From contig NC_013158.1 in the NCBI RefSeq assembly GCF_000023945.1, positions 186,001 through 250,000 on the forward strand: a DNA stretch of 64,000 nt. Direction: 5' to 3'. Numbering within the stretch: the first letter of the stretch is position 1; the number at the start of each line of letters is the position of its first letter. Position numbers and translations under genes: made by a program. The notes under the pieces are model-generated. The model was not told the origin of the DNA. It saw only the letters and a list, made by a program, of their open reading frames with translations, and made no database searches. The stretch comes from Halorhabdus utahensis DSM 12940. Lineage in GTDB: Archaea > Halobacteriota > Halobacteria > Halobacteriales > Haloarculaceae. Below are positions 35,730 to 43,720 of this stretch, in pieces.

Positions 35730-36227
35730 ATGACCGACGTTCATCCGGGCCAGCGGGTCGCGGTCCTGGCCGACTCACAGAACCTCTATCACACCGCCCA
35801 GAGCCTCTATCAGCAGAACATCGATTACGGGGAACTCCTCGACGCGGCAGTCCGTGACCGACAGCTCACGCGCGCCATCGCGTACGTCATCCGGGCGGAC
35901 GCCGACGACGAGGAGCGGTTTTTCGACGCCCTGGAAGACATCGGCTTCGAGACCAAGGCCAAAGACATCAAAACATTCGCCGACGGCTCGAAGAAGGCCG
36001 ACTGGGACGTGGGGATGAGTCTGGATGCCGTGACGTTGGCCCCGCACGTCGATACGATCGCACTGTGTACCGGTGACGGCGACTTCGCCCGGCTGGTCAC
36101 ACACGTCAGACACGAAGGCGTCCGCGTCGAAGTGCTGAGTTTCGGGGAATCGACGTCCGAGGAACTCCTCGACGTGGCCGAGGACTACACGGATCTGAGC
36201 GAGGACACCGAACGCTTCCTGTTGTAG
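35730..36227 (+). CDS. NYN-domain ribonuclease-like protein (LabA/DUF88 family)
   Basis: A 165-residue PIN-like NYN domain; ATG 35730 chosen. The acidic active site is built from VAVLADSQNLYHTAQS (first Asp and Asn), KKADWDVGMSLDAV (second and third Asp) and ALCTGDGDFARLVTHVRHEGVRVEVLSF (GDGDF, fourth). The family includes LabA and limkain-b1 NYN domains, which are thought to be metal-dependent RNases. A role in RNA turnover is an inference. The gene is divergent from the MFS carrier. Confidence 0.88.
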   Translation: MTDVHPGQRVAVLADSQNLYHTAQSLYQQNIDYGELLDAAVRDRQLTRAIAYVIRADADDEERFFDALEDIGFETKAKDIKTFADGSKKADWDVGMSLDAVTLAPHVDTIALCTGDGDFARLVTHVRHEGVRVEVLSFGESTSEELLDVAEDYTDLSEDTERFLL

Positions 36228-36230
36228 ACC

Positions 36231-36410
36231 TCAGACGGGGCGACCCTCGCCGGCCGTGCCGACCAGCAACGTTCCGGCCGCCAGCCCGAGCGCAGCGATG
36301 CCGGCTGCCAGCGGGGGGATCAGGTCGGTCACGCCGATCAGGAGGATGATCGCCGCCGACACCACGAGCAGTGCGAACCCGCCGCGCGTCCGCAACGAAT
36401 CGGTCGTCAT
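36231..36410 (-). CDS. Small two-helix membrane protein
   Basis: Fifty-nine residues from the ATG at 36410. Two hydrophobic helices (about 9-28 and 32-52) are separated by a short turn and flanked by charged ends. No conserved motif is recognised. It is convergent with the NYN gene, three bases from its stop codon, and is supported by normal codon use and a plausible start. Confidence 0.6.
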   Translation of the reverse strand: MTTDSLRTRGGFALLVVSAAIILLIGVTDLIPPLAAGIAALGLAAGTLLVGTAGEGRPV

Positions 36411-36561
36411 TGCCTCGGTGTTCGCCGTCGGCGGGCATAAATCGAGCCCTACCCGTGGTCGTTTGCCGTCTCGCCAGTCTGCAGCCGTCCGGCCGTGACC
36501 GACTCGAGGGCGGGCCGTCGGATGACAGGGGTTATGCGTCCCCGAATGCAACCGGGAGGCG

Positions 36562-37023
36562 ATGGACGAGTGGACGCGCCTGGGACGAATCGCGGACTAT
36601 CAGTTCAGTGCTGGTGCCAGCGATGCACTATTTGGGGACACGACAGGCCTGACTGTCACCCGATCGAAGTCGGGGCGGCCACGCCAGATCCACGCACCGG
36701 ACGGGCGGCTGGTCTCACTTGGACTGGACGGTCGGTTCACGCTTGGTCTCACCGGCGGGCGGCGGCTCAAAGCGGCACTCGACGCGCCGACTGGTCGAGT
36801 TTACGTCGGGGAAGAGAGCGAGCCGTTCGTTCGTGAGGGACGCAATGCCTTCGCCAAGTTTGTCACGGAGGCCGGCGCGTCGATCCGCTCGGACGACGAG
36901 GTGCTGATCGTCCGCGAGGACGACACCTTGCTTGGCGTTGGGCGCGCGGAACTCCCGGCAGCCGCCATGGCAGACCTTGCGAGTGGCGTTGCCGTCTCGG
37001 TCCGCGATGGAGCCGAGGAGTAA
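36562..37023 (+). CDS. PUA-domain RNA-binding protein
   Basis: A 153-residue protein. The C-terminal half is a PUA domain (PTGRVYVGEESEPFVREGRNAFAKFV, then DEVLIVREDDTLLGVGRAELPAAAM), as found on archaeosine TGT, TruB and ribosome-maturation factors. The N-terminal part (LGRIADYQFSAGASDALFG) also matches haloarchaeal proteins of this type. It probably binds tRNA or rRNA. The next genes encode NAC and a tRNA methyltransferase, so it fits a translation cluster. Confidence 0.82.
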   Translation: MDEWTRLGRIADYQFSAGASDALFGDTTGLTVTRSKSGRPRQIHAPDGRLVSLGLDGRFTLGLTGGRRLKAALDAPTGRVYVGEESEPFVREGRNAFAKFVTEAGASIRSDDEVLIVREDDTLLGVGRAELPAAAMADLASGVAVSVRDGAEE

Positions 37024-37101
37024 GCCGCCCGCGCATTTCCAAACAGGAGGTCACGTCGTGACGTCGCCAGGCTTTTCATCACCCGTCCCGGATCGAGGGG
37101 T

Positions 37102-37491
37102 ATGTTTGGCGGAGGCGGCGGGGGTCTCAACCCGCGCAAGATGAAGCAGATGATGGAACAGATGGGGATCGACCTCGAAGACATCGACGCCGAAGAGGTC
37201 GTCATCAAAACTCCCGACGAGGAGTTGGTGTTCGATGACGCCGAGGTCCAGCGCATGGACGCTCAGGGCCAGCAGACGTACCAGATCGTCGGCTCTCCCG
37301 AATCCCGCGAACGGGGTGCAGGCGGCGACATCGAAGACGCGACCGGAACCGAGGACGATGCCGACGACGGGATCCCGCAAGAGGACGTCGACATCGTCGT
37401 CCAGCGGGCAGGCGTCGACGAACAGACGGCCCGCGAGGCACTGCAGGAGGCCGACGGCGATCTCGCGGCGGCGATCGCCGCCCTCGAGTGA
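37102..37491 (+). CDS. nac: Nascent polypeptide-associated complex protein
   Basis: A 129-residue homodimeric archaeal NAC. It starts with a glycine run and the NAC beta barrel helix ([21 protein letters not shown]), the RNA/ribosome-binding element, then [31 protein letters not shown], and ends in a UBA domain ([27 protein letters not shown]). NAC shields nascent chains at the ribosome exit. An acidic insertion ([13 protein letters not shown]) links the two domains. Its stop overlaps the next start by four bases. Confidence 0.92.
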   Translation: MFGGGGGGLNPRKMKQMMEQMGIDLEDIDAEEVVIKTPDEELVFDDAEVQRMDAQGQQTYQIVGSPESRERGAGGDIEDATGTEDDADDGIPQEDVDIVVQRAGVDEQTAREALQEADGDLAAAIAALE

Positions 37492-38219
37492 GCGTCCTTC
37501 TCGTCGGAGAGGGCCGGGAGTACCTCGTCGCCCATGGGGAGACTCTGGAGACTGATCTGGGTGTCCTCGAAGTCCCGGAGGACGCCGCACCTGGTGAGAC
37601 GCTCGAAACCCACCTCGGAACCGAATTCGACGTTCGGGCGCTTCGCGGCCCGGACCTCTTCGAGCACTTCGAGCGGACGGGCGCGCCGATGATGCCCCGA
37701 GACATCGGCCTGATCGTCGGTCACACCGGTATTGCGGCCGGCGACCGCGTACTTGACGTGGGGACCGGAACCGGCGTTCTCGCCGGCTATCTGGGCCGGG
37801 TCGGCGCGTCAGTCGTGACCTACGAGCAGCGCGAGGACTTCGCTGACGTCGCCCGCGAAAACATGGCGCTTGCTGGTGTCGAAGATGCCGTCGACGTGCG
37901 GACCGGCGACGCGACCGAAACCCTCGGCGAACTCGACGATGACGCGCCGTTCGACGTCCTCACACTCGACACGGCCGATGCGTCGGAACTGGTCGGGCAC
38001 GCGCCCGACCTGCTGGCCGACGGCGGGTTCGTCGCCGTCTACTCGCCGTTCGTCGAAAGCTCGAAGGAAGTCGTCAAGACGGCCCGAGACGTCGGTCTCT
38101 CGGAGATCGAGACCTTAGAGACGATCCAGCGGGAGATGGACTTCGACGACCGTGGGTCCCGCCCCTCGACGGCCGGGGTCGGACACACCGGCTATCTGAC
38201 GTTTGCGCGGCTGGTATAG
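37488..38219 (+). CDS. trmI: tRNA (adenine-N1)-methyltransferase TrmI
   Basis: A 243-residue methyltransferase, GTG start overlapping nac. An N-terminal beta domain ([22 protein letters not shown]) carries the TrmI fold, and the Rossmann part has motif [21 protein letters not shown] and the post-motif [14 protein letters not shown]. The mid-protein segment [14 protein letters not shown] is the TrmI family signature. It makes m1A at positions 57/58 of archaeal tRNAs. Co-transcription with nac ties it to translation. Confidence 0.9.
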   Translation: MSVLLVGEGREYLVAHGETLETDLGVLEVPEDAAPGETLETHLGTEFDVRALRGPDLFEHFERTGAPMMPRDIGLIVGHTGIAAGDRVLDVGTGTGVLAGYLGRVGASVVTYEQREDFADVARENMALAGVEDAVDVRTGDATETLGELDDDAPFDVLTLDTADASELVGHAPDLLADGGFVAVYSPFVESSKEVVKTARDVGLSEIETLETIQREMDFDDRGSRPSTAGVGHTGYLTFARLV

Positions 38220-38354
38220 CCGACGAGTTCACCGTCACCTCCGGCAGCTGGGCAAGTGATCAGGGATCGAGCAATCCCGCCTGAGCCCTCTCTATCTGGT
38301 GTCCGGTCCGTGAAAACCCGAGTCCGGTGTGTTCGAGTACGCGACCAGGTGCGT

Positions 38355-38738
38355 TCAGGAGACCTCGTACGTCGCGATCACTGCGGAGACACCGTCGTCG
38401 GGAGAGTGCCAGACGATCGTGATCTCAGCTCCACTTTCGAGTCCCGAAACAGTGATTTCGTCGCCTGCGGTGATCGGCCCCTCGGGCCATTCATCGACGC
38501 TACCCGGGCTTCGAATTTCGATCTCAGATCGGTAGATGGCGTCCCCGCCACTATGCGTGATCGTCACCGTCCCCGAGTCGTCCGCCTCGAAATCCAGTTG
38601 TGCATTTGGGGCGGTTGGCTGCTCGGGGCCCAATGAAAGCACGAACGTTCCCAGAAACGCACTCCCAAAGACCACCAAGAGTGCGAGAATCGAAATCACC
38701 CCACGATTCGCCGATGGCTGCGGTATGTTCGAGTGCAT
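38355..38738 (-). CDS. Type IV pilin-like protein (DUF1628-type)
   Basis: A 127-residue protein. The N-terminus has a charged leader ending SANRG, then a hydrophobic helix VISILALLVVFGSAFLGTFVLSL; this is the prepilin peptidase-processed helix of haloarchaeal pilins. A short beta domain follows (AQLDFEADDSGTVTITHSGGDAIYRSEIEIR), the usual DUF1628 body. It could join adhesive pili. There are no pilus assembly genes beside it. Confidence 0.78.
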   Translation of the reverse strand: MHSNIPQPSANRGVISILALLVVFGSAFLGTFVLSLGPEQPTAPNAQLDFEADDSGTVTITHSGGDAIYRSEIEIRSPGSVDEWPEGPITAGDEITVSGLESGAEITIVWHSPDDGVSAVIATYEVS

Positions 38739-38805
38739 CTGTCGGATGGTATTGACAGGAAAGCTATTAGTATTGTCGACTCTCCATGACGCCGCTGTGA
38801 CTCAC

Positions 38806-39477
38806 CTAGACGGTGACTTGCCGAATCAGCGTCTGGAGTTCGTCTCGACTTGTCGCTGGATCGAAGTCGATCGCGGTCCCCGCAAGCACGTTAGAAAGAT
38901 CCGTTGGATGCAATCCGCCGGCCAGAAGCATTGCCTCATCGTGCCAGACGGCGATCCATCCTTCCATCGGTATCGCGATTTCGCCCGCGTCCGTCTCGAC
39001 CGGGAGCGTCGCCTCGAAACGTGTGCGTTTTGCCCGCATCCCTGATGCAACGTCGATCCGGTCGTCGTCGCCGGCTTCGACATCGACGAGCCCCTCATCA
39101 CGAAGTTGTTCGGCGAACTCCTCGCGTGCAGCGGTTCGAACTTTCGGCAGGGCCATCGCCGGGCCGATGCCGGGCGGCAGCGGTGGAGAAAAGGTGAGCC
39201 GCGTGGCGTAGAACAGCCGCCAGAGATGGTCCGGCCCACCGGCCGACCGAATGTGCTCACGTAGTCGGTCGTCTTCGAAACGGAGCTCGTGAGCGCGGGC
39301 AACCACCCCCATGACGCGTGCCCGGACCTCGACGCGGGTGTCCCGGAGCGACCAGCCGCCCTCCCGAAGCTCTTCGATCGGGGGAATCGGATACTGACCG
39401 TCCTCGGATTCCCACGGGAGATCACCGCTGGCGGGGAGATCCGATCCGCCGGCAGTCCGGTCTCTGTTCCCCGTCAC
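38806..39477 (-). CDS. Conserved haloarchaeal protein of unknown function
   Basis: A 223-residue soluble protein without recognised domains or signal. Segments of note: PWESEDGQYPIPPIEELREG near the start, RLTFSPPLPPGIGPAMALPKVRTAAREEFAEQL in the middle and a beta-rich C-terminus. It is three bases downstream of the TFS gene in the same direction, and thus probably in one transcript. A role in transcription is possible from context only. Confidence 0.68.
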   Translation of the reverse strand: MTGNRDRTAGGSDLPASGDLPWESEDGQYPIPPIEELREGGWSLRDTRVEVRARVMGVVARAHELRFEDDRLREHIRSAGGPDHLWRLFYATRLTFSPPLPPGIGPAMALPKVRTAAREEFAEQLRDEGLVDVEAGDDDRIDVASGMRAKRTRFEATLPVETDAGEIAIPMEGWIAVWHDEAMLLAGGLHPTDLSNVLAGTAIDFDPATSRDELQTLIRQVTV

Positions 39478-39480
39478 TGC

Positions 39481-39801
39481 TCAGTGATCGTCCTCGCGCC
39501 ACTTGTGGCCGCACTCGGTACAGGTGAAAAAGCGGGTTTCGGACTCGTCGGCGGCGCGGATCTGTTTCAACTCCCAGTAGGCACGGTCGTTGTCACACTC
39601 CACACACTGGATCTCGGTCGTCGGCCGGGCGTCCGCCTCACTGTCACTGAGATCGACGACTTCGCCAGCCTCCTGCCCCTGGGTTGTGACCATGCCGCTC
39701 TCCGTGGCTGCTTCCCGCGGCGTTTCGGCACCGCAGCTTCCACAGACCCACATGTCTCCCTCGGTCTTCATCATCGAACCGCACTCGTCGCAGAATTCCA
39801 T
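39481..39801 (-). CDS. tfs: Transcription elongation factor TFS (archaeal TFIIS)
   Basis: A 106-residue protein with two zinc ribbons: Cys4/Cys7/Cys20/Cys23 (CDECGSM to VCGSC) and CVEC to CTECGHKW. The C-terminal ribbon loop RAADESETRFFTC contains the acidic pair that enters the RNA polymerase funnel and stimulates cleavage of backtracked RNA. A TATA-like CTTAAG lies about 27 bases upstream; a MITE is inserted just beyond it, 48 bases from the ATG. Confidence 0.92.
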   Translation of the reverse strand: MEFCDECGSMMKTEGDMWVCGSCGAETPREAATESGMVTTQGQEAGEVVDLSDSEADARPTTEIQCVECDNDRAYWELKQIRAADESETRFFTCTECGHKWREDDH

Positions 39802-39849
39802 ACCCGCGATATGCCAGTTGAGGAACTTAAGCTTCGGGATTCACGCTCG

Positions 39850-40065
39850 GGTAGTGTTCAGATAAGGATCTAACCAGAGTGAGACTGCCCTGAAAGCCCT
39901 TGCCAGTTTCGGTCCCGCGCCTCGCTGCGCGCTTCGGCCGCGCTGCGGCCTGCAGTGCTTGCTTCGTCGGGGTTCCCGAAACTGGCTCGCCCTTTCATTC
40001 CGCCAGGATCCGGCTGAAAAGAAGGAGAACCAAACTCTTTGCTCGGTGCTTATCTGAACACCGCC
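39850..40065. mobile_element. 216-bp MITE with 17-bp inverted ends and 8-bp target duplication
   Basis: The left end GGTAGTGTTCAGATAAG and the inverse of the right end GGCGGTGTTCAGATAAG match at 15 of 17 positions. The flanks are exact 8-bp repeats, CACGCTCG at 39842-39849 and 40066-40073. No reading frame for a transposase lies inside. A second, nested palindrome is present: GCCAGTTTCGG (39902-39912) against CCGAAACTGGC (39976-39986). Such ends and duplications fit non-autonomous derivatives of IS6-type elements of haloarchaea; family inferred. It lies upstream of tfs and 14 bases from the end of the next gene. Confidence 0.85.
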
Positions 40066-40078
40066 CACGCTCGGGAGC

Positions 40079-40945
40079 TCAGCCCATCTGATCGCCGCTG
40101 TTGGATTCCCAGGCGTCACAGGCGTCCATATCGTCGAGATAGCGGCTGTGGTGGCTACAGTGCGGTTCGAGTTCGTCGTCGACACGTACGTAATTGAACT
40201 GCTCGCAGTTCCCACAGTATCGATCCGGCTGCCCACGAACCGGCATCGACTCGATAATCTCGCCGTCGTCCGCGGCCGAGCCGATCGTCGTCGAACCGCC
40301 ATCACTTGCAGCCTGTCGCGCGGACGTACTTTCCGTCGAGGCGTTCCCTGTCTGGGTCGGAACGTCGCCGTCGGGATCGGTCCCGAACATCCCGACACCA
40401 CCAACGGCAGGCATGTTCGTTCCGGCTTGCTCGACGAGTCTGACCGTCCCCTCCTCGGTGATCCGCATTTCGGCCGCGCCACCGGGTGACTTGCGGGTTT
40501 TGAACGTCGCGATGGCGACGAACAGACACCAGCCTGTCGTGATCGCCCCGACGAAATATAGTGCGAGTGTCGTCAACGCCAGGGCCGGGTTTGCGGCCGG
40601 CGCACCTGGCCACTGCATCGGGTAGGCATGGGTGAACAGCGCGACCGCAAAGACCGTGAGACTCGCCCCGATCGCGATCGTCGCCCTGGTGAGCCGGCTC
40701 GTCGGGAGCACGACGAACAGGCCGACGAACGTCGCAGGGAGCCCAACTCCGGCGAGAATGCCAGCCAACTCACGCGCACCATAGACGCCGAACCCCAGCG
40801 TGGCTCCGATACCCGTCGTCGCCAGCACGACGCCGACAGCCACCAGCCCCAACCCGATAGCGAACAGCGACAAACCGGCGAGCACCCGGCGACGGCTCGC
40901 GACCGCACCCATCCGCCGCTGGTAGACGTCCGTCAAACTGGTCAT
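40079..40945 (-). CDS. Membrane protein with C-terminal zinc-binding cysteine cluster (DUF7139-like)
   Basis: A 288-residue protein from the ATG at 40945. Four hydrophobic helices (about 20-45, 50-75, 80-100, 120-150) precede a cytoplasmic region with KSPGGAAEMRITEEG and a low-complexity linker. The C-terminus has a small zinc-finger-like motif: YCGNCEQFNYVRVDDELEPHC followed by SHHSRYL and ACDAWE. It is a conserved haloarchaeal type without known function. The zinc-type tail may read a metal or redox state. The MITE lies just after its stop. Confidence 0.72.
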   Translation of the reverse strand: MTSLTDVYQRRMGAVASRRRVLAGLSLFAIGLGLVAVGVVLATTGIGATLGFGVYGARELAGILAGVGLPATFVGLFVVLPTSRLTRATIAIGASLTVFAVALFTHAYPMQWPGAPAANPALALTTLALYFVGAITTGWCLFVAIATFKTRKSPGGAAEMRITEEGTVRLVEQAGTNMPAVGGVGMFGTDPDGDVPTQTGNASTESTSARQAASDGGSTTIGSAADDGEIIESMPVRGQPDRYCGNCEQFNYVRVDDELEPHCSHHSRYLDDMDACDAWESNSGDQMG

Positions 40946-41095
40946 GGTGAACGGTACCACGTTGTCCTACAAAACAGTACGTCAGACACCTGTCTTGCAA
41001 TTGACGGTGGTGGCGTGGGTGACGCCCAGACTCTCGGTCTACGATTGGGTGTCACTTCCGAAAACACTAATCGCCGGCGCGGTCAATCATTCGAC

Positions 41096-41383
41096 ATGGC
41101 AGACGACACCGACGAGGAGTCCGAGGGACCGCCGATCGAACTCGGCGACGGCCCGGACGTTGCGGGCGTTCCCCTTGCCCAGATATCCTCGCGTCTTACG
41201 TACGGAATCGAGCAGAGTACCGTCCGTCATCGTGAGGGCGACACCGAAATCCGGACGCCCGACGGCCCCCGAGAGCTTGGGGACATCCTGGACGCGGTCG
41301 ATGTGCCGTACTTCGAACGACGCCAGGAGTTCGAGACGGCGATCCGCGAGGAGATCGGTACCGGTCCGGTCCCGACGGAGTGA
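41096..41383 (+). CDS. DUF5789-family small protein
   Basis: A 95-residue acidic protein, ATG 41096. The body reads DVAGVPLAQISSRLTYGIEQSTVRHREGDTEIRTPDGPRELGDILDAV and ends in a helix. The pattern fits the DUF5789 family of small haloarchaeal proteins with unknown role. No signal peptide. Divergent from the membrane protein gene and alone on its strand. Confidence 0.75.
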   Translation: MADDTDEESEGPPIELGDGPDVAGVPLAQISSRLTYGIEQSTVRHREGDTEIRTPDGPRELGDILDAVDVPYFERRQEFETAIREEIGTGPVPTE

Positions 41384-41602
41384 CACTCACGACTGGATCG
41401 ACGCCCACCTTCGAAATCAATCCGGTCGACACCGACGCTCGTGCCGACGACGTCCCGATATCTCCCACGGCCCCACTTATTCTGTCACGAATCCGAAGAA
41501 ACAGCCATTATGAGGTATCCGTAATCGATTGTACCGGTTACGGACCCGATTGCTCGTCCGCCATGGGATGATCGGTGACTCCAGCACAGATCTTAAGTGA
41601 TG

Positions 41603-41639
41603 GTTCGAACTAATACTTCATATGCGAACTAAGAGTTCG
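41603..41639 (+). promoter_or_regulatory. Palindromes at the start of the MNT-HEPN operon
   Basis: GTTCGAAC (41603-41610) is a perfect palindrome, and CGAACTAAGAGTTCG (41625-41639) is a second one with the same CGAACT half sites, covering the ATG at 41622-41624 boundary. A TATA-like CTTAAG lies about 30 bases upstream of the ATG. The arrangement suits an autoregulatory operator for a toxin-antitoxin pair. Confidence 0.45.
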
Positions 41640-42419
41640 GAAAGTGAGGCAAACGATGCGGAGAGGGCGTCGCTCGGGTTGCCGGTCCCGATCAGGGATA
41701 GCGATCTGTTCAAACACACGGCGAGCGCGCCGATCCTGAACTTCCTCGTGGACAACCCGGAGTTCGAGTTGTCCGTCCGACAGCTATCCCGACTCACTCC
41801 GGTCAGCGACCGGGCGACCGCCGACGCGGTGGATGTCCTTGCCGCGAACGGACTGATCGACGTTCGCCACGAGGGTAACGCCCGACAGGTGCGGATCGAT
41901 CGATCACGGCTTCAGGACCCCGAGGATCCGATCGAGCGGATTCCGCAAGTCCCCTACCGGACGCCGGTCCGAGTGATCGCACAATACGTGCGCGACGAAC
42001 TTGCGGATGTCCTGGGGATCGTCCTGTTCGGCAGCGTCGCCCGCGGCGAGGCCGACCGTCGATCCGACATTGATCTCTGGGTACTCGTTGGGGATGATCT
42101 GCTTGAACAACGCAACGCGGCGAATCGCCTGGCGCGCCACCTCGAAGGGCTTCAGATCCCGCCGGCGATCGCACTTGCGGAGGCTCGTGACGAGGATTTC
42201 GAGGCGCACTGGGAGGAGATCCGGGCACGGCTCGAAGCCGACGACGCCGAATGGGCGTCGGCCGAGCGTCACTCCGTGGAGTTCGTCGTTGAGACGCCGG
42301 AGTCGATCCGCCAGCAATCCACTCGCGTCGATGCGGGGCAGCTGTTCGGGTCGGGGATCACTCTCCACGACAGCGAGGCCCTGACGGCGGTCAAACGGGA
42401 GGTGCTCCGGCATGAGTGA
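41622..42419 (+). CDS. Winged-helix/minimal nucleotidyltransferase (MNT antitoxin-like)
   Basis: A 265-residue protein. Residues 30-95 form a winged helix (SAPILNFLVDNPEFELSVRQLSRL; VSDRATADAVDVLAANGLIDV). Residues 115-160 hold the nucleotidyltransferase core IVLFGSVARGEADRRSDIDLWVLV with Gly137/Ser138 and Asp149/Asp151. In type VII toxin-antitoxin systems an MNT partner AMPylates a HEPN RNase toxin to silence it. Here the fused winged helix could repress the operon directly. It overlaps the HEPN-like gene by eight bases. Confidence 0.85.
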   Translation: MRTKSSESEANDAERASLGLPVPIRDSDLFKHTASAPILNFLVDNPEFELSVRQLSRLTPVSDRATADAVDVLAANGLIDVRHEGNARQVRIDRSRLQDPEDPIERIPQVPYRTPVRVIAQYVRDELADVLGIVLFGSVARGEADRRSDIDLWVLVGDDLLEQRNAANRLARHLEGLQIPPAIALAEARDEDFEAHWEEIRARLEADDAEWASAERHSVEFVVETPESIRQQSTRVDAGQLFGSGITLHDSEALTAVKREVLRHE

Positions 42420-42930
42420 TCCCACAGCCCTGCTGGACCGTCTCGATGCCGCCGAGGACGCGTTCGGTCACGCCGCTGGCCGCCCCGTTTTCGAGCCGGA
42501 GGTGAATGCTTCGACTGAGGCAGACCCGGGAGAGGTCCCGCTCCAGAAAGCGTGTCGGCTGCTCGCTGTCGCCCACGAACTCGACGATGTCGGCGAGTAT
42601 TATAGTGCGATCCTTGAGTCTTCGTTCATCGCCATCGAACACACGCTGCAGGCGTACCTGCTTGCGATGACCGGCGTCGAGGAACACCGACTCCGCGACC
42701 ACGACCGCCCGTACGAACTGGCGAAAGGACAGGTCCCACTCACCGACGAGACGATCGATCGACTACAGAGACTCTACGACACTAGGCGAACTGACCATTA
42801 CTATGGGACAACTGTGACAACGCGCCAACAAGCCGTCGCGATGCGCGAACTCGCGGTGACTGTCCACGATCACGTTATCCGCTTCGATCACACGTTGGAA
42901 CGGTTCTGCTGCTGTTCGGACGGACGATAA
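42412..42930 (+). CDS. HEPN-domain protein (toxin-like)
   Basis: A 172-residue helical protein paired with the MNT gene. It has the four-helix HEPN outline and, near residues 125-131, TRRTDHYYG, giving an R-x3-H-x-Y site close to the R-x4-6-H (Rx4HxY) ribonuclease motif of HepT-type toxins. In such pairs the HEPN protein cleaves RNA unless modified on the tyrosine by its MNT partner. The spacing in the motif is one residue short, so nuclease activity is uncertain. The last residues (FCCCSDGR) are unusual. Confidence 0.75.
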   Translation: MSDPTALLDRLDAAEDAFGHAAGRPVFEPEVNASTEADPGEVPLQKACRLLAVAHELDDVGEYYSAILESSFIAIEHTLQAYLLAMTGVEEHRLRDHDRPYELAKGQVPLTDETIDRLQRLYDTRRTDHYYGTTVTTRQQAVAMRELAVTVHDHVIRFDHTLERFCCCSDGR

Positions 42931-42951
42931 TAGAAATCCGACCAGATCGCA

Positions 42952-43599
42952 TCAATCTGGATTTACCTTTCCATCCTGTACCAGTGCATCCAGATTGTCG
43001 TGGCCGGTGGATCCACCGCCAGTGTGCTGTGCTGAATTGCCTTCATAGTGCAGCCCCAGCCGGATTTCACGCCGATACCCCTGAAGCGCCTGCACCATCT
43101 TATCAGCGAGTACATCCACCGGCTGGCCTTCATCGGTGTAGATGGTGGTTTCTTGATCCCCATCGATCAGCTTCCGCATCAGATCCGTTTCCATCACGAA
43201 CATCACAGCTAGCTTCAGGGCCTGGCTGTCATTCATGCACTTCTTCTGGTATTCCAGATACTTCCCCTTCACCGCTTCCCGCTGCCGATCATCCATCACT
43301 TCCAGCAGCCGTTCAGCCGTCATGCGCAGACCGTGTTCCATCGCATTAGCGTTCCCATCCGGCGGGGCTGCATCCGGGTTCCCTGGATTCCCTTCAGCGT
43401 TCGAATTCCCCGGCGGGCCAGATCTGCTTGGCTTCCCACCGGGATTACCTTCTGGCGCACCGTGGCCGTCCGGAACATCCCCATCTGGCCCATGCAGGTA
43501 ACAGTGATCATCTGAATCAGAAACCAGGTTCTGGCACGGCTTTCCTGTGGTCGTATCCTGCCAGCCACATATGGCTGAATTCGGTCCCTTGGTGGCCAT
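42952..43599 (-). CDS. Zinc-finger/terminase-small-subunit-like protein of the island
   Basis: A 215-residue protein from the ATG at 43599. The N-terminus holds a C-x8-C type finger (ICGWQDTTTGKPC to CYLHGP). A Gly/Asn/Pro-rich stretch follows (GAPEGNPGGKPSRSGPPGNS to DAAPPDGNANAMEHGL), which resembles the GAPxGNxNAxKHG leader of phage terminase small subunits and related DNA-packaging or replication proteins. The rest is helical with no active site. Its origin is plausibly viral or plasmid. Exact function unknown. Confidence 0.68.
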   Translation of the reverse strand: MATKGPNSAICGWQDTTTGKPCQNLVSDSDDHCYLHGPDGDVPDGHGAPEGNPGGKPSRSGPPGNSNAEGNPGNPDAAPPDGNANAMEHGLRMTAERLLEVMDDRQREAVKGKYLEYQKKCMNDSQALKLAVMFVMETDLMRKLIDGDQETTIYTDEGQPVDVLADKMVQALQGYRREIRLGLHYEGNSAQHTGGGSTGHDNLDALVQDGKVNPD

Positions 43600-43720
43600 C
43601 TGTTCCTTAGTTCGTGTTTCGTTTCTAAATACTTCTAAACCACTGCTGAAACCGATATACCGCACACGGCCATAGGACATCAGTCCGGAAGTTCAAGCCA
43701 AATGCCCACAATAATGAATT

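Noticed and set aside
42900-43060. Possible second copy of the tRNA-Thr 3' end as attachment site
   Set aside because: A GGCCGGTGG match near 43003 is inside a Gly-rich coding segment and does not extend into the T arm; not an attachment site.
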